A DNA stretch of 34,060 nt from Planctomycetota bacterium (GTDB lineage: Bacteria; Planctomycetota; Planctomycetia; Pirellulales; Pirellulaceae), in NCBI GenBank assembly GCA_026692885.1, contig JAPLNJ010000916.1, positions 1 through 34,060 on the forward strand. Direction: 5' to 3'. A model generated the notes under the pieces. The model saw only the letters and a list, made by a program, of their open reading frames with translations, was not told where the DNA came from and did no database searches. Both the position numbers and the translations under genes were made by a program. Below are positions 1-9,255 of this stretch, one piece after another; position 1 is the first letter of the stretch, and every line of letters begins with the position of its first letter.

Positions 1-353
1 GGGTCACCAAATGGCACAGGTCATCGACCACCCCAGGGGCTGGCTTGTCCGTCCAGAACAGTAACGCCACCATCACCACAGCGTCGTTGTTGGCGCAGGT
101 GATTGCCCGCGGCAGATACTGGTACTGCTCGTAGTGGCCGTGGAAGAAACGTCCGTTGCTGTTGACCATGCATCGGATCGTCGAAGGTGTCCCTGTCGAA
201 CACCCGATGCGTCGGCGTTGGGTCGAAGGACTGAATGAAGTGGTCGATGGACACGTCCTGCAACTGGAGCAGCGCCCGCGGGCGATTCTCGTGCTGGTCC
301 CAAGTCCTGCCTCCGTGGCGCAGGCGTTGTCCAGAAGCGAGTCTGCCTGGCAC
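1..353 (-). pseudogene. IS1380-like transposase remnant (frameshifted, cut by window edge)
   Basis: Reading the minus strand, one frame gives a stretch ending in ...FDDPMHGQQ, and a neighbouring frame continues with GRFFHGHYEQYQYLP. Together these resemble the conserved D-x-T-D-D-P-x-H-G-x-Q-x-G-R-F-F-H-G-Y-Y region around the first catalytic aspartate of IS1380-family transposases. The upstream part (DHFIQSFDPTP) also fits the family's usual spacing. The two halves lie in different frames, so at least one frameshift is present and no intact product can be made. The remnant runs off the left edge of the window. Identification is from memory of the family motif and is moderate. The sequence further upstream (354-620) may be more of the same element but could not be matched. 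Confidence 0.5.
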
Positions 354-760
354 GTCGCATGGCAGCGCGGTAAGATCCCGGATCGGCGGAAGTCCGTGAC
401 GAGACCAGATCGCGGGCGCGTGTCGTCGCCGCGGGCGACAGATGGTGGGCGATCCCTGCGGCTGACGTGTCGTCGGCGACCGTCATCGACACGCCTCCGA
501 ACCGCCCCAAGCACGCGGTGGGATCGTCTTCGCCTTCCTTTGCACGGTGTTCTGGGTAAGATAATCGCAACTCACAATGCGGCCCGATGTTGCGTCAAAT
601 TGCGCAGACGCCATGAATAATCCGGGATAGAAGCCCTGAGACGGTGCCCCGAGGGTGACACGAAACACGTCTTGCGGGAGTTGGCTGGACTATCCACGGA
701 TAGAGCAGCTACCGCGCTGCGACAACTGATCGGAGAGGGACGGGCGGCGATGTTCGACCT
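354..760. other. No supported gene; decayed sequence between two IS remnants
   Basis: The open frames here on both strands are short, arginine- and proline-rich, and look like chance frames in GC-rich DNA. It probably contains the decayed 5' part of the IS1380-like element, but I could not recognise terminal repeats or a coding frame. Confidence 0.4.
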
Positions 761-1240
761 TCAGAAACACACGAAGACGTACCAGGCACGCAGCACCTTC
801 AGCCGCTTGGCCACGTGCTTGAGCGTTTTCCCGTCGTGATACACGACCTCCAGTTTGCGCAGCGACGGAGGTGCCGCTTTCTCCGCGATCGCAGGCGGAT
901 ACAGTTCATTCAGCCGGGCCATGGCCTTGGCCAACAGCCCCGCGCTCAGGCACAAGGGCACCCGGGCGAGCTTTCCATACACGGCCCGCGAAACGGCATC
1001 CAGTTCGCCCGCTTCGCGGGCGCGCTCGAAGGCTTGCCGACCGCTCCCTTCGTACTCCAGCAGCGCATCACTGACCAGCCGCACCAACGTGGCAAACGTC
1101 AGCACGTCTTCTTACGACCGGCCATGATGCCGGACGAAAACCGCTTCCAGAAATTCCTCTTGGCAGACGTAATCCAAGATCCGCAGCGCCACCTCTGCCA
1201 GCGGCAAGCGCCGACAGACTTCCTTGTCGAAGCCTTCCAT
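761..1240 (-). pseudogene. IS4-like transposase, N-terminal fragment with an in-frame stop
   Basis: From the ATG at 1240 the minus strand reads MEGFDKEVCRRLPLAEVAL and continues in one frame to VRHHGRS, then a TAA at 1114-1112, then in the same frame EDVLTFATLVRLVSDALLEY and onward to KRLKVLR. This resembles the N-terminal third of IS4-family (DDE) transposases common in planctomycetes, with a region of the type LPLAE...D...YGKLARVPLCLS. After KVLR the similarity stops and the frame ends at 761, so the catalytic DDE core and the C-terminal half are missing. The gene is therefore both interrupted by a nonsense codon and truncated. An RBS-like GGAGG lies 8-12 bases before the ATG. No terminal inverted repeats were recognised. 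Confidence 0.6.
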
Positions 1241-1627
1241 GACATCCTCCTTCGCATCCAAGCTAAGGGTTCAGTTTTGACCTCCGTGGTCTCGCGAAGT
1301 TTGACATCTGCCACGACTTACGTAAATCTCAGTTGTTCACAGCAGTGCCCCTGAGGGCCACTCCTGAACTGAAATGCCCGACCCACAACCCGGCCTCAAC
1401 CACCTACCGCCCGGCGGCAGGCCGTCTCACCTTGCGCAATCACCGACTACCTAAGAGGCCAAGCACGATCGCTTGTTTGAGGGCTAAGGGTCGGGGCAAG
1501 AAATGCGGCGGGGTGACCAAGGGACCTCAGGGCAGGTCACCTTGTCACCCCGTCACGCATCTCACTCACGCAGCTTCCGGTCCGTTCCTCACACCCCGCA
1601 ACGGTCCCACGCCGAAGCGTCGCCGTA
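1241..1627. other. Intergenic region with no supported gene
   Basis: This stretch lies between the IS4-like fragment and the 3' end of the DUF1598 gene. No coding frame looks real. It contains one hairpin (listed separately at 1509-1552) downstream of the minus-strand DUF1598 gene. Confidence 0.5.
1509..1552. repeat. Imperfect hairpin downstream of the DUF1598 gene
   Basis: CGGGGTGACCAAGG (1509-1522) is complementary to CCTTGTCACCCCG (1540-1552) apart from one unpaired base. It lies about 75 bases beyond the stop of the minus-strand gene. There is no T-tract, so a terminator role is only possible, not shown. Confidence 0.4.
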
Positions 1628-3073
1628 TCAATCCCACCACCACTGATCCTTGGCGAGGTTGTTCAGGTCGTTCTTCTTTTGCAGTTCCTTCAACTCTTCG
1701 CTGGCCTCGACTGTGACGTGGTCGTCGGACACCGCCACCAGGGGTTGGATGTTGACGCCACCGCCGATCGGCGTCATCAGCGTGCTGCCCTTCCAGACAG
1801 CATTCACGGCGGTCTCGACTCGCTTCGGTTCCGGGTAGGTTTCCACCGGGAAACGCTGTTCGTTGGCAAACACGTCCATGTTCCAGTTCACGCGGCCGTA
1901 GTAGTCCTGCTGTTGGATGTACGCCGCCGCGATCGACATGTCGATCAGATTGCGGAGCTGAGCGTAGACCGGTTCCCGGGATGCTAATTCCGGGTACTTT
2001 AGCGTGAAGACACGCACGAACTCCCGACTAGCCAGATCCACGGCGCCCGACACGACACGGGTGCCACCGGCCTGGACCAGTTGGTCCTCGCTGATCAACT
2101 GGACGCCCTCACCCTCGAGTTCCATCGCCAAACGGTCCTGACTGACCCGCACACATTGATAATCCGGCGTGAAGTACCAACGTTGCAGGGCATTCCGCGA
2201 GACGTTGCGCGGATTGGCGCGCGAGACGTAACTGGGGATCCGCGCCGCCGGTTCTTCCAGGCCGATCCCGATCAGCTTCATGCGATAGTCGGCCTCGACC
2301 AGTACTTGGGCGAAATGCGTCTTCCGCGAGATGCCTTCGATGCGGACGGTCTGCAAACCCAAGCTCTCCCGCAAGCCGGCCGCAATGCGTTGCGCGTCCG
2401 CGGGGCTCACGCGGCCCTGAATACTGATCAGGAACTGCCGCATCTTGGCCAGGCCTTCCGGCGAAGGGTCAATCGAGCAGACAAGGGCCGGCGCGCCCTT
2501 GGCGCCCGGCGGATAGGCCCGCAAGGCCACCACCAGATCCTGCAGTTCCAGGACTGCCCGCCCGCTGTTGATTCCCACCATCCGTCCGGCGACGTTTTGA
2601 CCGTATCCTTCGGCCGGCCCGGCGACGACAATGTCGCCGGTGTCCGGATACACGAAGATGTTACGGACTCGCGTCAGCCCGGCCAGATAACGCATGTCGT
2701 CGGTCAAACCTTGGTTGGCGGCTAACCGCGCGGCGAGGACCGCTTCGAGACGGGTTAGCGAAACCTTGCGCAGCTTGCTGGGCCGCGCAAGATCCGGTGC
2801 TAAGGCAGCTTTGGCCGCCGCCAGGCGTTGCCTGGTGAGCATACCGGTCGGGTCGGCGAACATTTTGGTCCGCAACACTCCGTCGGCGTCGACCACCACG
2901 CCGTTGCCCTGGCCGACGCCGGCGTTGTTGCCGCCGCCCTGCCCGGCGCCGCCCTGGTTGCCGCCGCCCTGGTTGCCGCCCCCCTGTCCGCCCTGCCCCC
3001 AAGCCTCAGGTCCTGAGCAAAAGCCGACGGCCATGCAAAATGCGCCACAGACGAGAAATCGTCGCCAAGCCAT
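1628..3073 (-). CDS. DUF1598-type secreted planctomycete protein
   Basis: This 481-residue protein starts with MAWRRFLVCGAFCMAVGF, a typical signal peptide that should be cleaved near AWGQ (about residue 27). A Gly/Asn/Gln-rich linker of about 30 residues (repeats of GGGNQ) follows, then a long globular domain beginning GVVVDADGVLRTKMFADPTG. That linker plus the motifs PSKLRKVSLTRLEA, FVYPDTGDIVVAGPAEG and LQDLVVALRA match the DUF1598 proteins found widely in planctomycetes; their function is unknown. I chose the ATG at 3073 rather than an upstream frame extension because it starts the signal peptide and has GAGG 8 bases upstream. It stands alone: the next gene upstream (U32 peptidase) is 450 bases away with palindromes between. 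It is probably exported across the cytoplasmic membrane. Confidence 0.75.
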   Translation of the reverse strand: MAWRRFLVCGAFCMAVGFCSGPEAWGQGGQGGGNQGGGNQGGAGQGGGNNAGVGQGNGVVVDADGVLRTKMFADPTGMLTRQRLAAAKAALAPDLARPSKLRKVSLTRLEAVLAARLAANQGLTDDMRYLAGLTRVRNIFVYPDTGDIVVAGPAEGYGQNVAGRMVGINSGRAVLELQDLVVALRAYPPGAKGAPALVCSIDPSPEGLAKMRQFLISIQGRVSPADAQRIAAGLRESLGLQTVRIEGISRKTHFAQVLVEADYRMKLIGIGLEEPAARIPSYVSRANPRNVSRNALQRWYFTPDYQCVRVSQDRLAMELEGEGVQLISEDQLVQAGGTRVVSGAVDLASREFVRVFTLKYPELASREPVYAQLRNLIDMSIAAAYIQQQDYYGRVNWNMDVFANEQRFPVETYPEPKRVETAVNAVWKGSTLMTPIGGGVNIQPLVAVSDDHVTVEASEELKELQKKNDLNNLAKDQWWWD

Positions 3074-3347
3074 ATCCCTACCTCGCGTGAAAGAGCCCCG
3101 AAAAGGTTGTCTGTTTTGAGGTATCATCGGCCGCTGAGCTTCGTCATCGAACCTCAGGCAGGCCGCCGACCCCCAGAAATGCCGAAAGTCCTCGTGGATG
3201 TTGCGTTTCGTAAACTTGCTCTATTATGCGATGCTAATTGATTGCGTCGGGTCGCACAATAAAAGTGTGTGTCACACCTTGCTGCGATTGTAAGGGTTCG
3301 GCGAGTGGTGCTGATTGTGCGGGAGCCTGCCGAGCCCTCCGCATCTT

Positions 3348-3405
3348 CACGTGGACCGGTCTCTCCGAGACCGGGTTTCGCGTCTCGGAGAGACGCGTCC
3401 ATGTG
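3348..3405. repeat. Large palindrome, 24-base arms
   Basis: Arms 3348-3371 and 3382-3405 are complementary at 21 of 24 positions, with a 10-base loop (CGGGTTTCGC). The core GTCTCTCCGAGAC / GTCTCGGAGAGAC is perfectly complementary. It lies in the gap between the U32 peptidase (3' end) and the DUF1598 gene (5' end). Confidence 0.75.
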
Positions 3406-3422
3406 GACTCGACTTCACCCCG

Positions 3423-3518
3423 TAGCAACGTGGGCCGAAATAAGTCCCTGGTCTCGCCCGTCAATCCGGGGTCGCCGCCGCGTCGAACTTCGGTAAGTTA
3501 TTTCGGCCTACGTTGCTA
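3423..3518. repeat. Inverted repeat with 21-base arms just after the U32 peptidase stop
   Basis: TAGCAACGTGGGCCGAAATAA (3423-3443) pairs with 3498-3518 with a single mismatch, enclosing 54 bases. The right arm ends 3 bases from the stop codon of the minus-strand U32 gene, so in the transcript it forms a stem directly after translation stops. Such stems can protect mRNA 3' ends or stop transcription; no T-run is present. Confidence 0.75.
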
Positions 3519-3521
3519 GCG

Positions 3522-5798
3522 TCAGGCCAGTTCCCGGTCGTAATTGAACCGGAACTTCTGCGGCGTGCGAGGACGCTGGTCGCGCCATTCGGCCTGCGGG
3601 TCGGGGGAACCCACCAAATCGACCACGAGGTGACGCACCCGAATGCGTTCATTGTTGCACCCGCGCAGATCAAACGGCTGCTGAGGACGAAATACCCACA
3701 GGCCACGTTCCAAGCGGGGCAGCAGACGCACGCCGCGCCGGTCCTCGAATACGGCTCCCGCAATTCTTTCCGGAAACTGCACGCGGGTGGTCAGCAGCGG
3801 CGGCCGGCCAAAGACGACCAACGAAGTCGACGCCGAGCAGCCCGCGGTCAATTCCTCCCACTGCTTGCGGTCAGCCTCCAGTGACAGCGTGACACACTCC
3901 AAGCCGCAGTGAACAAGCCGGCGAGCCGCCAAAGAATTGAGCACCGCCAAGCCCGGCCCGCCCTCCATGCGGACACCCGCCGCCTTGCCCAGTCGCCAGC
4001 CGCCCCAGCTGTTCACTTCGACCGCGACGCGGAGACGCAGACACTGGCGCAGCAAGTCCTGCAAGACCGGAATGTCGTCCTCGAAGAAAACCTGCGGCAG
4101 GGCCACGATCAACGGCACGCGACGACAGGCCCGCTGGACGCTGCGCACGCTCTCGGCGGCGAGGCCTTCCACGATCACGGCGTCGGGCCGGATCGCCTCC
4201 AAGAACGGCTCGACCGCCTCGGCCTCCAGTCGCACGCGGTCGGCATCTCCGCCCAACCACCGTCGATTCGCCGGGTGCGGTTCACCTTTCTCCAGAATCG
4301 CGCTGACCGAGGCCGGCAACTCGATGTCCAATGCCGGCGGCCGCACCTTACGCGCTCGCTGGATGACCTTGGTGATCCGATCAATCAATGCGTTTCTCCC
4401 GCGGGGCACCAGCAGGAATTTCGGATCGTCGGTGGCCCCCTGACCCAGTTCACAGCCGGCCTGCGGCGAATTGGTCAAATAACGCAGCAAATGGTCCAGC
4501 GACACGGCCTTGTGCTGCCGTCGAATCACCGTCTTGGGCATCGTCCAGGTTTCGGTAATGCTGCGACACTGGCAACGGCACTCGATTGACTTGCCCGCCG
4601 TGAGAATCTCCAGGTCGTACGTCCACTCCTTCTTCCCAGAGCCAGCCGCGGGGGGACGATCATCTGCCGGATGCTCTGACTCCATTTCGGAGTCTGACTC
4701 CGCATCGCCGCAACATGCCGACGGAAACGGTCCTGTATCGACCTCGTCGCCGAGTGGCTGGGGCAGAGTCTCGCGAGGCCCCGGGGCGTGTGCTGCTGGA
4801 GTATCGCTGCACTCTGCCGCCAACCACCCTAGATCTTCCGGTGGGATGGACTTCCGCGCCTCGCGTCCCGCGACGCCGGTCAGCTCGTCACGCTGGCCAT
4901 CCAGGTATCCACTGGTCAACAAACGACCGGTGTACGCCCCTAGACCGGCCGACTGAGGCGTCCGGGGATCCACGAGTTCTCCGTCCAGGCCACGACGGTA
5001 AAGATCGACGGCCTGTCGCACCCAATCGGCCGTCTTCAGCCGACCCTCGATCTTCAGCGCCGCCACCCCCGCGCTGCAGAGATCGTCCAAGCGGTGAACG
5101 GTGCCCCAATCACGCATCGAGAACGGCGTACCCGACGGCTGCTCATCCACGGTCCAAGGCACGCGGCACGGACTGGTGCAGGAACCACGATTACCGCTGC
5201 GGCCGCCCACCCAACTCGACAGCAAACAGCGTCCGGAAACGCAGAAGCATAGCGCGCCCTGCACGAACACCTCGGTCCCGATGCCTGGCACCGCCGAAGC
5301 GGCGGCGATTTCCGCCAGCGTCAGTTCTCGCGCCAACACCACACGAGCCGCTCCGAGTTCGCGCGCCGCCGCCACATCAGCGCTGTTTGCCAGGCAGGTT
5401 TGCGTGCTGAAATGGAACTCCAGCTCAGGGAACTCCGGCCGCAAGGCGATGAGAGCCGAATCGCGGATCAGCACTCCATCGACGCCGCACTGCCGAGCCA
5501 GTTCCAGGCTGCGCGCCGCTGGCCCCAGTTCGCGCTCGGCAATGTCGATGTTCAGGGTCAGATAAGCGCGCCCCCCGCAGGCATGCACGGCCGCAACCGC
5601 CTCACGGAATTCGTCGGGGCTGAAATTCCGAGCCCGGCGACGAGCGTTCAGCGTCGTCAGGCCGAGATAAACCGCGTCCGCGCCGACCTCTAACGCCGCT
5701 TGCAAGGCTGGCATATCGCCCGCCGGGGCTAGCAGTTCGGGTTTTTGGGGACCTGCTGCCGCCGCAGCGAGCGATTCCGTCGATGGCTGATCTGTCAT
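3522..5798 (-). CDS. Peptidase U32 family protein (collagenase-like / RlhA-TrhP type)
   Basis: This 758-residue cytoplasmic protein begins its U32 domain with ELLAPAGDMPALQAALEVGA and has the family signature E-x-F-x2-G-A-L-C-x4-G-x-C-x-L-S (TEVFVQGALCFCVSGRCLLS, about residues 175-194). Further cysteines (RGSCTSPCR) follow. Relatives include RlhA and TrhP, which hydroxylate 23S rRNA or tRNA bases using an Fe-S cluster, and proteins annotated as collagenases; peptidase activity is doubtful for many. The second half (about residues 390-758) is the extra domain seen in long bacterial U32 proteins. Start: the ATG at 5798 has AAGGA upstream, and an N-terminal extension to 5882 would run through the divergent gene's promoter region. 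It is divergent from the HisA-like gene, with 36 bases between the starts. An Asp/Glu/Pro/Ser-rich linker (about 345-395) joins the halves. Confidence 0.85.
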   Translation of the reverse strand: MTDQPSTESLAAAAAGPQKPELLAPAGDMPALQAALEVGADAVYLGLTTLNARRRARNFSPDEFREAVAAVHACGGRAYLTLNIDIAERELGPAARSLELARQCGVDGVLIRDSALIALRPEFPELEFHFSTQTCLANSADVAAARELGAARVVLARELTLAEIAAASAVPGIGTEVFVQGALCFCVSGRCLLSSWVGGRSGNRGSCTSPCRVPWTVDEQPSGTPFSMRDWGTVHRLDDLCSAGVAALKIEGRLKTADWVRQAVDLYRRGLDGELVDPRTPQSAGLGAYTGRLLTSGYLDGQRDELTGVAGREARKSIPPEDLGWLAAECSDTPAAHAPGPRETLPQPLGDEVDTGPFPSACCGDAESDSEMESEHPADDRPPAAGSGKKEWTYDLEILTAGKSIECRCQCRSITETWTMPKTVIRRQHKAVSLDHLLRYLTNSPQAGCELGQGATDDPKFLLVPRGRNALIDRITKVIQRARKVRPPALDIELPASVSAILEKGEPHPANRRWLGGDADRVRLEAEAVEPFLEAIRPDAVIVEGLAAESVRSVQRACRRVPLIVALPQVFFEDDIPVLQDLLRQCLRLRVAVEVNSWGGWRLGKAAGVRMEGGPGLAVLNSLAARRLVHCGLECVTLSLEADRKQWEELTAGCSASTSLVVFGRPPLLTTRVQFPERIAGAVFEDRRGVRLLPRLERGLWVFRPQQPFDLRGCNNERIRVRHLVVDLVGSPDPQAEWRDQRPRTPQKFRFNYDRELA

Positions 5799-5834
5799 GA
5801 TTCGTCCTTGATAGGTTCTTGTTACAATACCCCC

Positions 5835-6566
5835 ATGCGTATCATGCCTGTGCTCGATCTGCAAGGTGGCCACGTGGTTCACGCCATTGCTGGCGAGCGA
5901 TCACGTTACCGGCCCGTGCAGAGTATTTTCGCCAGCGACTCCCGGCCGGAGACTGTGGCACGTGGCTTGGTCGGCCACTTCGGCTTCCGCGAGGCCTATG
6001 TCGCCGACTTAGATGCGATCGCCGGCCGCGCCCCAAATTGGCCGGCGCTGGAGGCCATCGCCGTCGCCGGCCTGACACTCCTGCTCGATGCCGGCGTCGA
6101 GACCCCGGAACAGGCTCAGCATTTGGCCTCGCGGTTGACTGCCGAAGCCTGGCTACGGGGGATTGTCATCGGCTTGGAATCGGTTCGAAGTCCTGACTCG
6201 CTGGCCGCCTGCTTCCAAATCGTAGGCAGCCAGCGGGCCGTTTTCAGCCTGGACCTCAGACATGGCCAGCCACTGACATCCGTGGCTGCTTGGCAGGTCC
6301 TTTCCCCGGAATCCATCGCCGATTTGGCAGTCGCAGCCGGTTTCTCCCGACTGATCGTGCTGGACCTGGCGTGTGTCGGCGGCGACCAGGGCACCGGTCT
6401 TGAAACTCTCTGCCAACGTCTGAGGATGCGGCACCCCGCGATAGAATTGATCGCCGGCGGCGGAGTGCGTGGGCCGGAGGATCTGCAGGGTCTGGAAGAA
6501 GCTGGGTGTGACGCCGCGTTGGTAGCCAGCGCACTGCACGACGGACGGCTGAGGGTGACGGGGTGA
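5835..6566 (+). CDS. HisA/HisF-family (beta/alpha)8-barrel protein, probably methanopterin-linked
   Basis: The 243-residue protein starts MRIMPVLDLQGGHVVHAIAG, matching HisA in the first strand with Asp8 in the catalytic position. A second Asp follows in FSLDLRHG, and the phosphate-binding loop IAGGGVRGPEDL and ALVASALHDG close the barrel, as in HisA/HisF. It lacks several residues expected of true HisA between these, and it resembles the hisA/hisF-related proteins (TIGR00734 type) of methanogens, methylotrophs and planctomycetes that occur with tetrahydromethanopterin C1 genes. That role is inference: no other C1 gene is in the window, so ordinary histidine biosynthesis cannot be excluded. 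The ATG at 5835 is chosen because homology begins there; it has no Shine-Dalgarno, and TACAAT lies at 5823-5828, so a leaderless transcript is possible. Confidence 0.75.
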   Translation: MRIMPVLDLQGGHVVHAIAGERSRYRPVQSIFASDSRPETVARGLVGHFGFREAYVADLDAIAGRAPNWPALEAIAVAGLTLLLDAGVETPEQAQHLASRLTAEAWLRGIVIGLESVRSPDSLAACFQIVGSQRAVFSLDLRHGQPLTSVAAWQVLSPESIADLAVAAGFSRLIVLDLACVGGDQGTGLETLCQRLRMRHPAIELIAGGGVRGPEDLQGLEEAGCDAALVASALHDGRLRVTG

Positions 6567-6732
6567 CGTCTTCCTGGTTCTAACACCAGCAGAGACGCAC
6601 TTGGGCGATTTTCCACCGAAGGCGGGTTGGGACCTGTCGGACGTATCCACGATGTCCGAAGCCGGGTACATTCTAGGGTTGTGTTCATAACAACCGAGGT
6701 TGACGTCAGCCTGGAAAGGCTCACCTACGGAC

Positions 6733-9255
6733 ATGGATCAGGAACACGAAAGAATTGAAGCCGATTTGCGGGGCCTGCTGGACGGCGAGGTCCGTTGTGA
6801 CGACGTGTTCGTCCAGATGTACGCGAGCGACGCCAGCCTGTACGAGATCCGGCCCCTCGGTGTGGTCCGCCCGCGCGGTGCAGCGGATGTGGCGGCTTGC
6901 GTGCGGTATGCGGCCGAGAATCACATCCCGCTACACGCCCGCGGCGCCGGGTCCGGCATCGCCGGGGATTCGCTGGGACCGGGTCTGATCCTCGACTTCT
7001 CGCACAGCATGCGGCGCATCGTGTCGTTTGACGACGACACGGTACGGGTGCAGCCTGGCGTTGTGTTGGCTCAGCTAAACCGTCACTTGGCCCCGTACGG
7101 GCGTTTGATCGGCCCTGATCCTTCGACCCGCAGCGTCACCACGCTGGGCAGTGTGATTGCGTTGGATGCCCACGGCAGCCACTTTCCGAAGTACGGTTCC
7201 GCGCGAGACCACGTGCTGAGTCTGCAGGCAGTGACCGCCGACGGCCAAATCATCGAGTTCGGCAGACAGGCCGTGGTCGACGAAGCGGCGGAGCAGGCTC
7301 ATCCGCAGCGTCAGCAAGTGGTCCGTCGCGTGGCAGATTTGCTGCGCCGCGAGGAGCGGGTCATCGCCGACCACACCCCTCGTACGCTGGTCAATCACTG
7401 CGGTTATCAAGTCCACGATGTGTTGGCAGATGGGCAACTGGACCTAGCCAAACTGCTGACGGGCTCGCAAGGCACGCTGGCCTTGATCACCGAAGCCACG
7501 CTGAAGACGGTGCCTCGGCCGGCGCACCGGGGACTGGCCTTGCTGTTCTTCGAGCGGCTGGATGCGGCCGTCCGAGGGGCTTTGGAGATCGCCGACATGG
7601 CTCCGTCCGCCTGCGATCTGATGGACCGGCGTCTGCTGACGATCGCGCGAGAATTGGACGTCCGCTATCAGTTGCTGATTCCCGCCGAGGCCGAAGCCCT
7701 GCTGTTGATCGAGCAGCAGGGCGAAGACGCGTTGGAGGTGGGCGAGAGCTTGCGTCAAATCGTGGTGCGACTGGTGCGCCGCAGGCATCTGGCGTTCGAT
7801 GCGCGGGTCACGCTGGAAAAGGATGAGCGGGATTTCTACTGGCGGCTGTCGCGCCGCGTGACCACGTCGTTGTATCGTTTGAAGGGCAACACCCAAGCCC
7901 TGCCGTTCGTGGAAGACATCGCCGTACCGCCCCAGAGCATCCCTGATTTCTTGGTGCGGCTGCAAAACGTGCTCAAGGCCCACGCCGTGACCGCCTCGCT
8001 GTTCGGGCACGTCGCCCACGGCCAGTTGCACGTCCGCCCGTTCCTGGATCCGGCGAATCCTGAGCACGTGCGGTTGATGCCGGAGCTGGCGGCCAGCCTC
8101 TACGAACAGGTGCTGAAGGTCGGCGGCACCATCAGCGGGGAACGCGCGGTGGGGCTGAGCCGGACCTGGTTTGTCCGGCAGCAATGCGGACCGCTGTACG
8201 ACGTGTTCGCGGAGATCAAACGGATCTTCGACCCGCAGAACATCTTTAATCCGGGCAAGATCGTGGCCGAAGTGCCCCAACCGCTCAACAAGAACCTCCG
8301 GCCGGTCCGGCAGCAGGCCGCCGAGGCTCCCGCCGCCGCCAGCGTGCTGCCCGTGCTGCCGCTGCAACTGGTTTGGAAGGGGGCGGACATCGAGGACGCG
8401 GCGCGGAACTGCAATGGCTGCGGCCGCTGCCGCACACTGTCGCCGGAAGAACGGATGTGCCCCATCTTCCGGTTCTCGCCGCGAGAAGAGGCTGCACCAC
8501 GCGCGAAGGCCAATCTGGTGCGAGCGATGATCACCGGCCAACTCGGCCCCCAAGCCTGGACCGGGGAAGCCTTCAAGGCGGTAGCCGATCTGTGCGTCAA
8601 CTGCCATCAGTGCCGTTTCGAGTGTCCCGCCAGCGTGGATATTCCCCAGCTGATGCTGGAAGCCAAAGCCCAGCACGTGGCACAGAACAGCCTGGACCTG
8701 ACGGATTGGCTCCTGGCGCGGCCGGAACTACTGTCCGCCTGGGGATCCCGTTTCAGTGTGCTCGCCAACTGGATGGTCCGCAATCGGCGGATGCGGTGGC
8801 TGCTCGAAAAGGTCCTGGGCATCGCCCAAGGCCGCAAGCTGCCGCGATTTCAAGGTCAGAGTTTCATGCAGCAGGCCCACAAGCGACGGCTGACCCGCCC
8901 CACGCGCCGCGCTGGACACCGGGTGCTGTATTTCGTCGACGTGTACGCGAACTGGCACGATACGGCGTTGGCTCGAGCGTTCATCGCGATCCTGAAACAC
9001 AACGGCGCGGGCGTTTATGTCCATCCCCATCAAGTGCCTGCGGGTATGGCCGCGATTTCCGTCGGTGCGTTGGATCGGGCTCGCCACCTGGCCGAACGCA
9101 ACGTGGCGGTTCTGGCGGATGCGGTGCGGCAGGGCTACCAGATCGTGACCACGGAACCCGCGGCAGCCCTCTGTCTGAAGCATGATTACCCGCTGATCCT
9201 GGACGATGATGACGCGCGAGTGGTGGCGGAGAATACCAGTGAAGCCTGTTCCTAG
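6733..9255 (+). CDS. FAD-linked oxidase with two 4Fe-4S centres (GlcD/D-lactate dehydrogenase type), C-terminally truncated
   Basis: The 840-residue frame has an N-terminal FAD-binding PCMH domain (VVRPRGAADVAACVRYA, ARGAGSGIAGDSLGPG), then a GlcD-type C-terminal FAD domain (LFGHVAHGQLHVRPF and GTISGERAVGLSR). A ferredoxin module follows with cysteines at 560, 563, 566 and 576 and at 621, 624, 627 and 631. Such proteins oxidise 2-hydroxy acids (lactate, glycolate or similar) at the membrane face. Family members normally continue through two cysteine-rich CCG domains to about 950-1000 residues. Here the frame stops at TAG just after NTSEACS, and the family's usual C-terminal end appears in another frame immediately downstream (9239-9412). 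This suggests an internal deletion, or an assembly error. The ATG at 6733 was chosen; a start at 6700 is also open. Activity is uncertain without the CCG region. Confidence 0.75.
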   Translation: MDQEHERIEADLRGLLDGEVRCDDVFVQMYASDASLYEIRPLGVVRPRGAADVAACVRYAAENHIPLHARGAGSGIAGDSLGPGLILDFSHSMRRIVSFDDDTVRVQPGVVLAQLNRHLAPYGRLIGPDPSTRSVTTLGSVIALDAHGSHFPKYGSARDHVLSLQAVTADGQIIEFGRQAVVDEAAEQAHPQRQQVVRRVADLLRREERVIADHTPRTLVNHCGYQVHDVLADGQLDLAKLLTGSQGTLALITEATLKTVPRPAHRGLALLFFERLDAAVRGALEIADMAPSACDLMDRRLLTIARELDVRYQLLIPAEAEALLLIEQQGEDALEVGESLRQIVVRLVRRRHLAFDARVTLEKDERDFYWRLSRRVTTSLYRLKGNTQALPFVEDIAVPPQSIPDFLVRLQNVLKAHAVTASLFGHVAHGQLHVRPFLDPANPEHVRLMPELAASLYEQVLKVGGTISGERAVGLSRTWFVRQQCGPLYDVFAEIKRIFDPQNIFNPGKIVAEVPQPLNKNLRPVRQQAAEAPAAASVLPVLPLQLVWKGADIEDAARNCNGCGRCRTLSPEERMCPIFRFSPREEAAPRAKANLVRAMITGQLGPQAWTGEAFKAVADLCVNCHQCRFECPASVDIPQLMLEAKAQHVAQNSLDLTDWLLARPELLSAWGSRFSVLANWMVRNRRMRWLLEKVLGIAQGRKLPRFQGQSFMQQAHKRRLTRPTRRAGHRVLYFVDVYANWHDTALARAFIAILKHNGAGVYVHPHQVPAGMAAISVGALDRARHLAERNVAVLADAVRQGYQIVTTEPAAALCLKHDYPLILDDDDARVVAENTSEACS

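Noticed and set aside
3128..3340. Possible small genes in the gap upstream of the DUF1598 gene
   Set aside because: Frames here are short, without ribosome binding sites, and run into the palindromes.
7444..8676. 410-codon open frame on the minus strand
   Set aside because: It lies wholly antisense to the FAD/4Fe-4S oxidoreductase, whose own frame shows clear domain motifs. The antisense product is rich in Gln, His and Arg with no recognisable domain.
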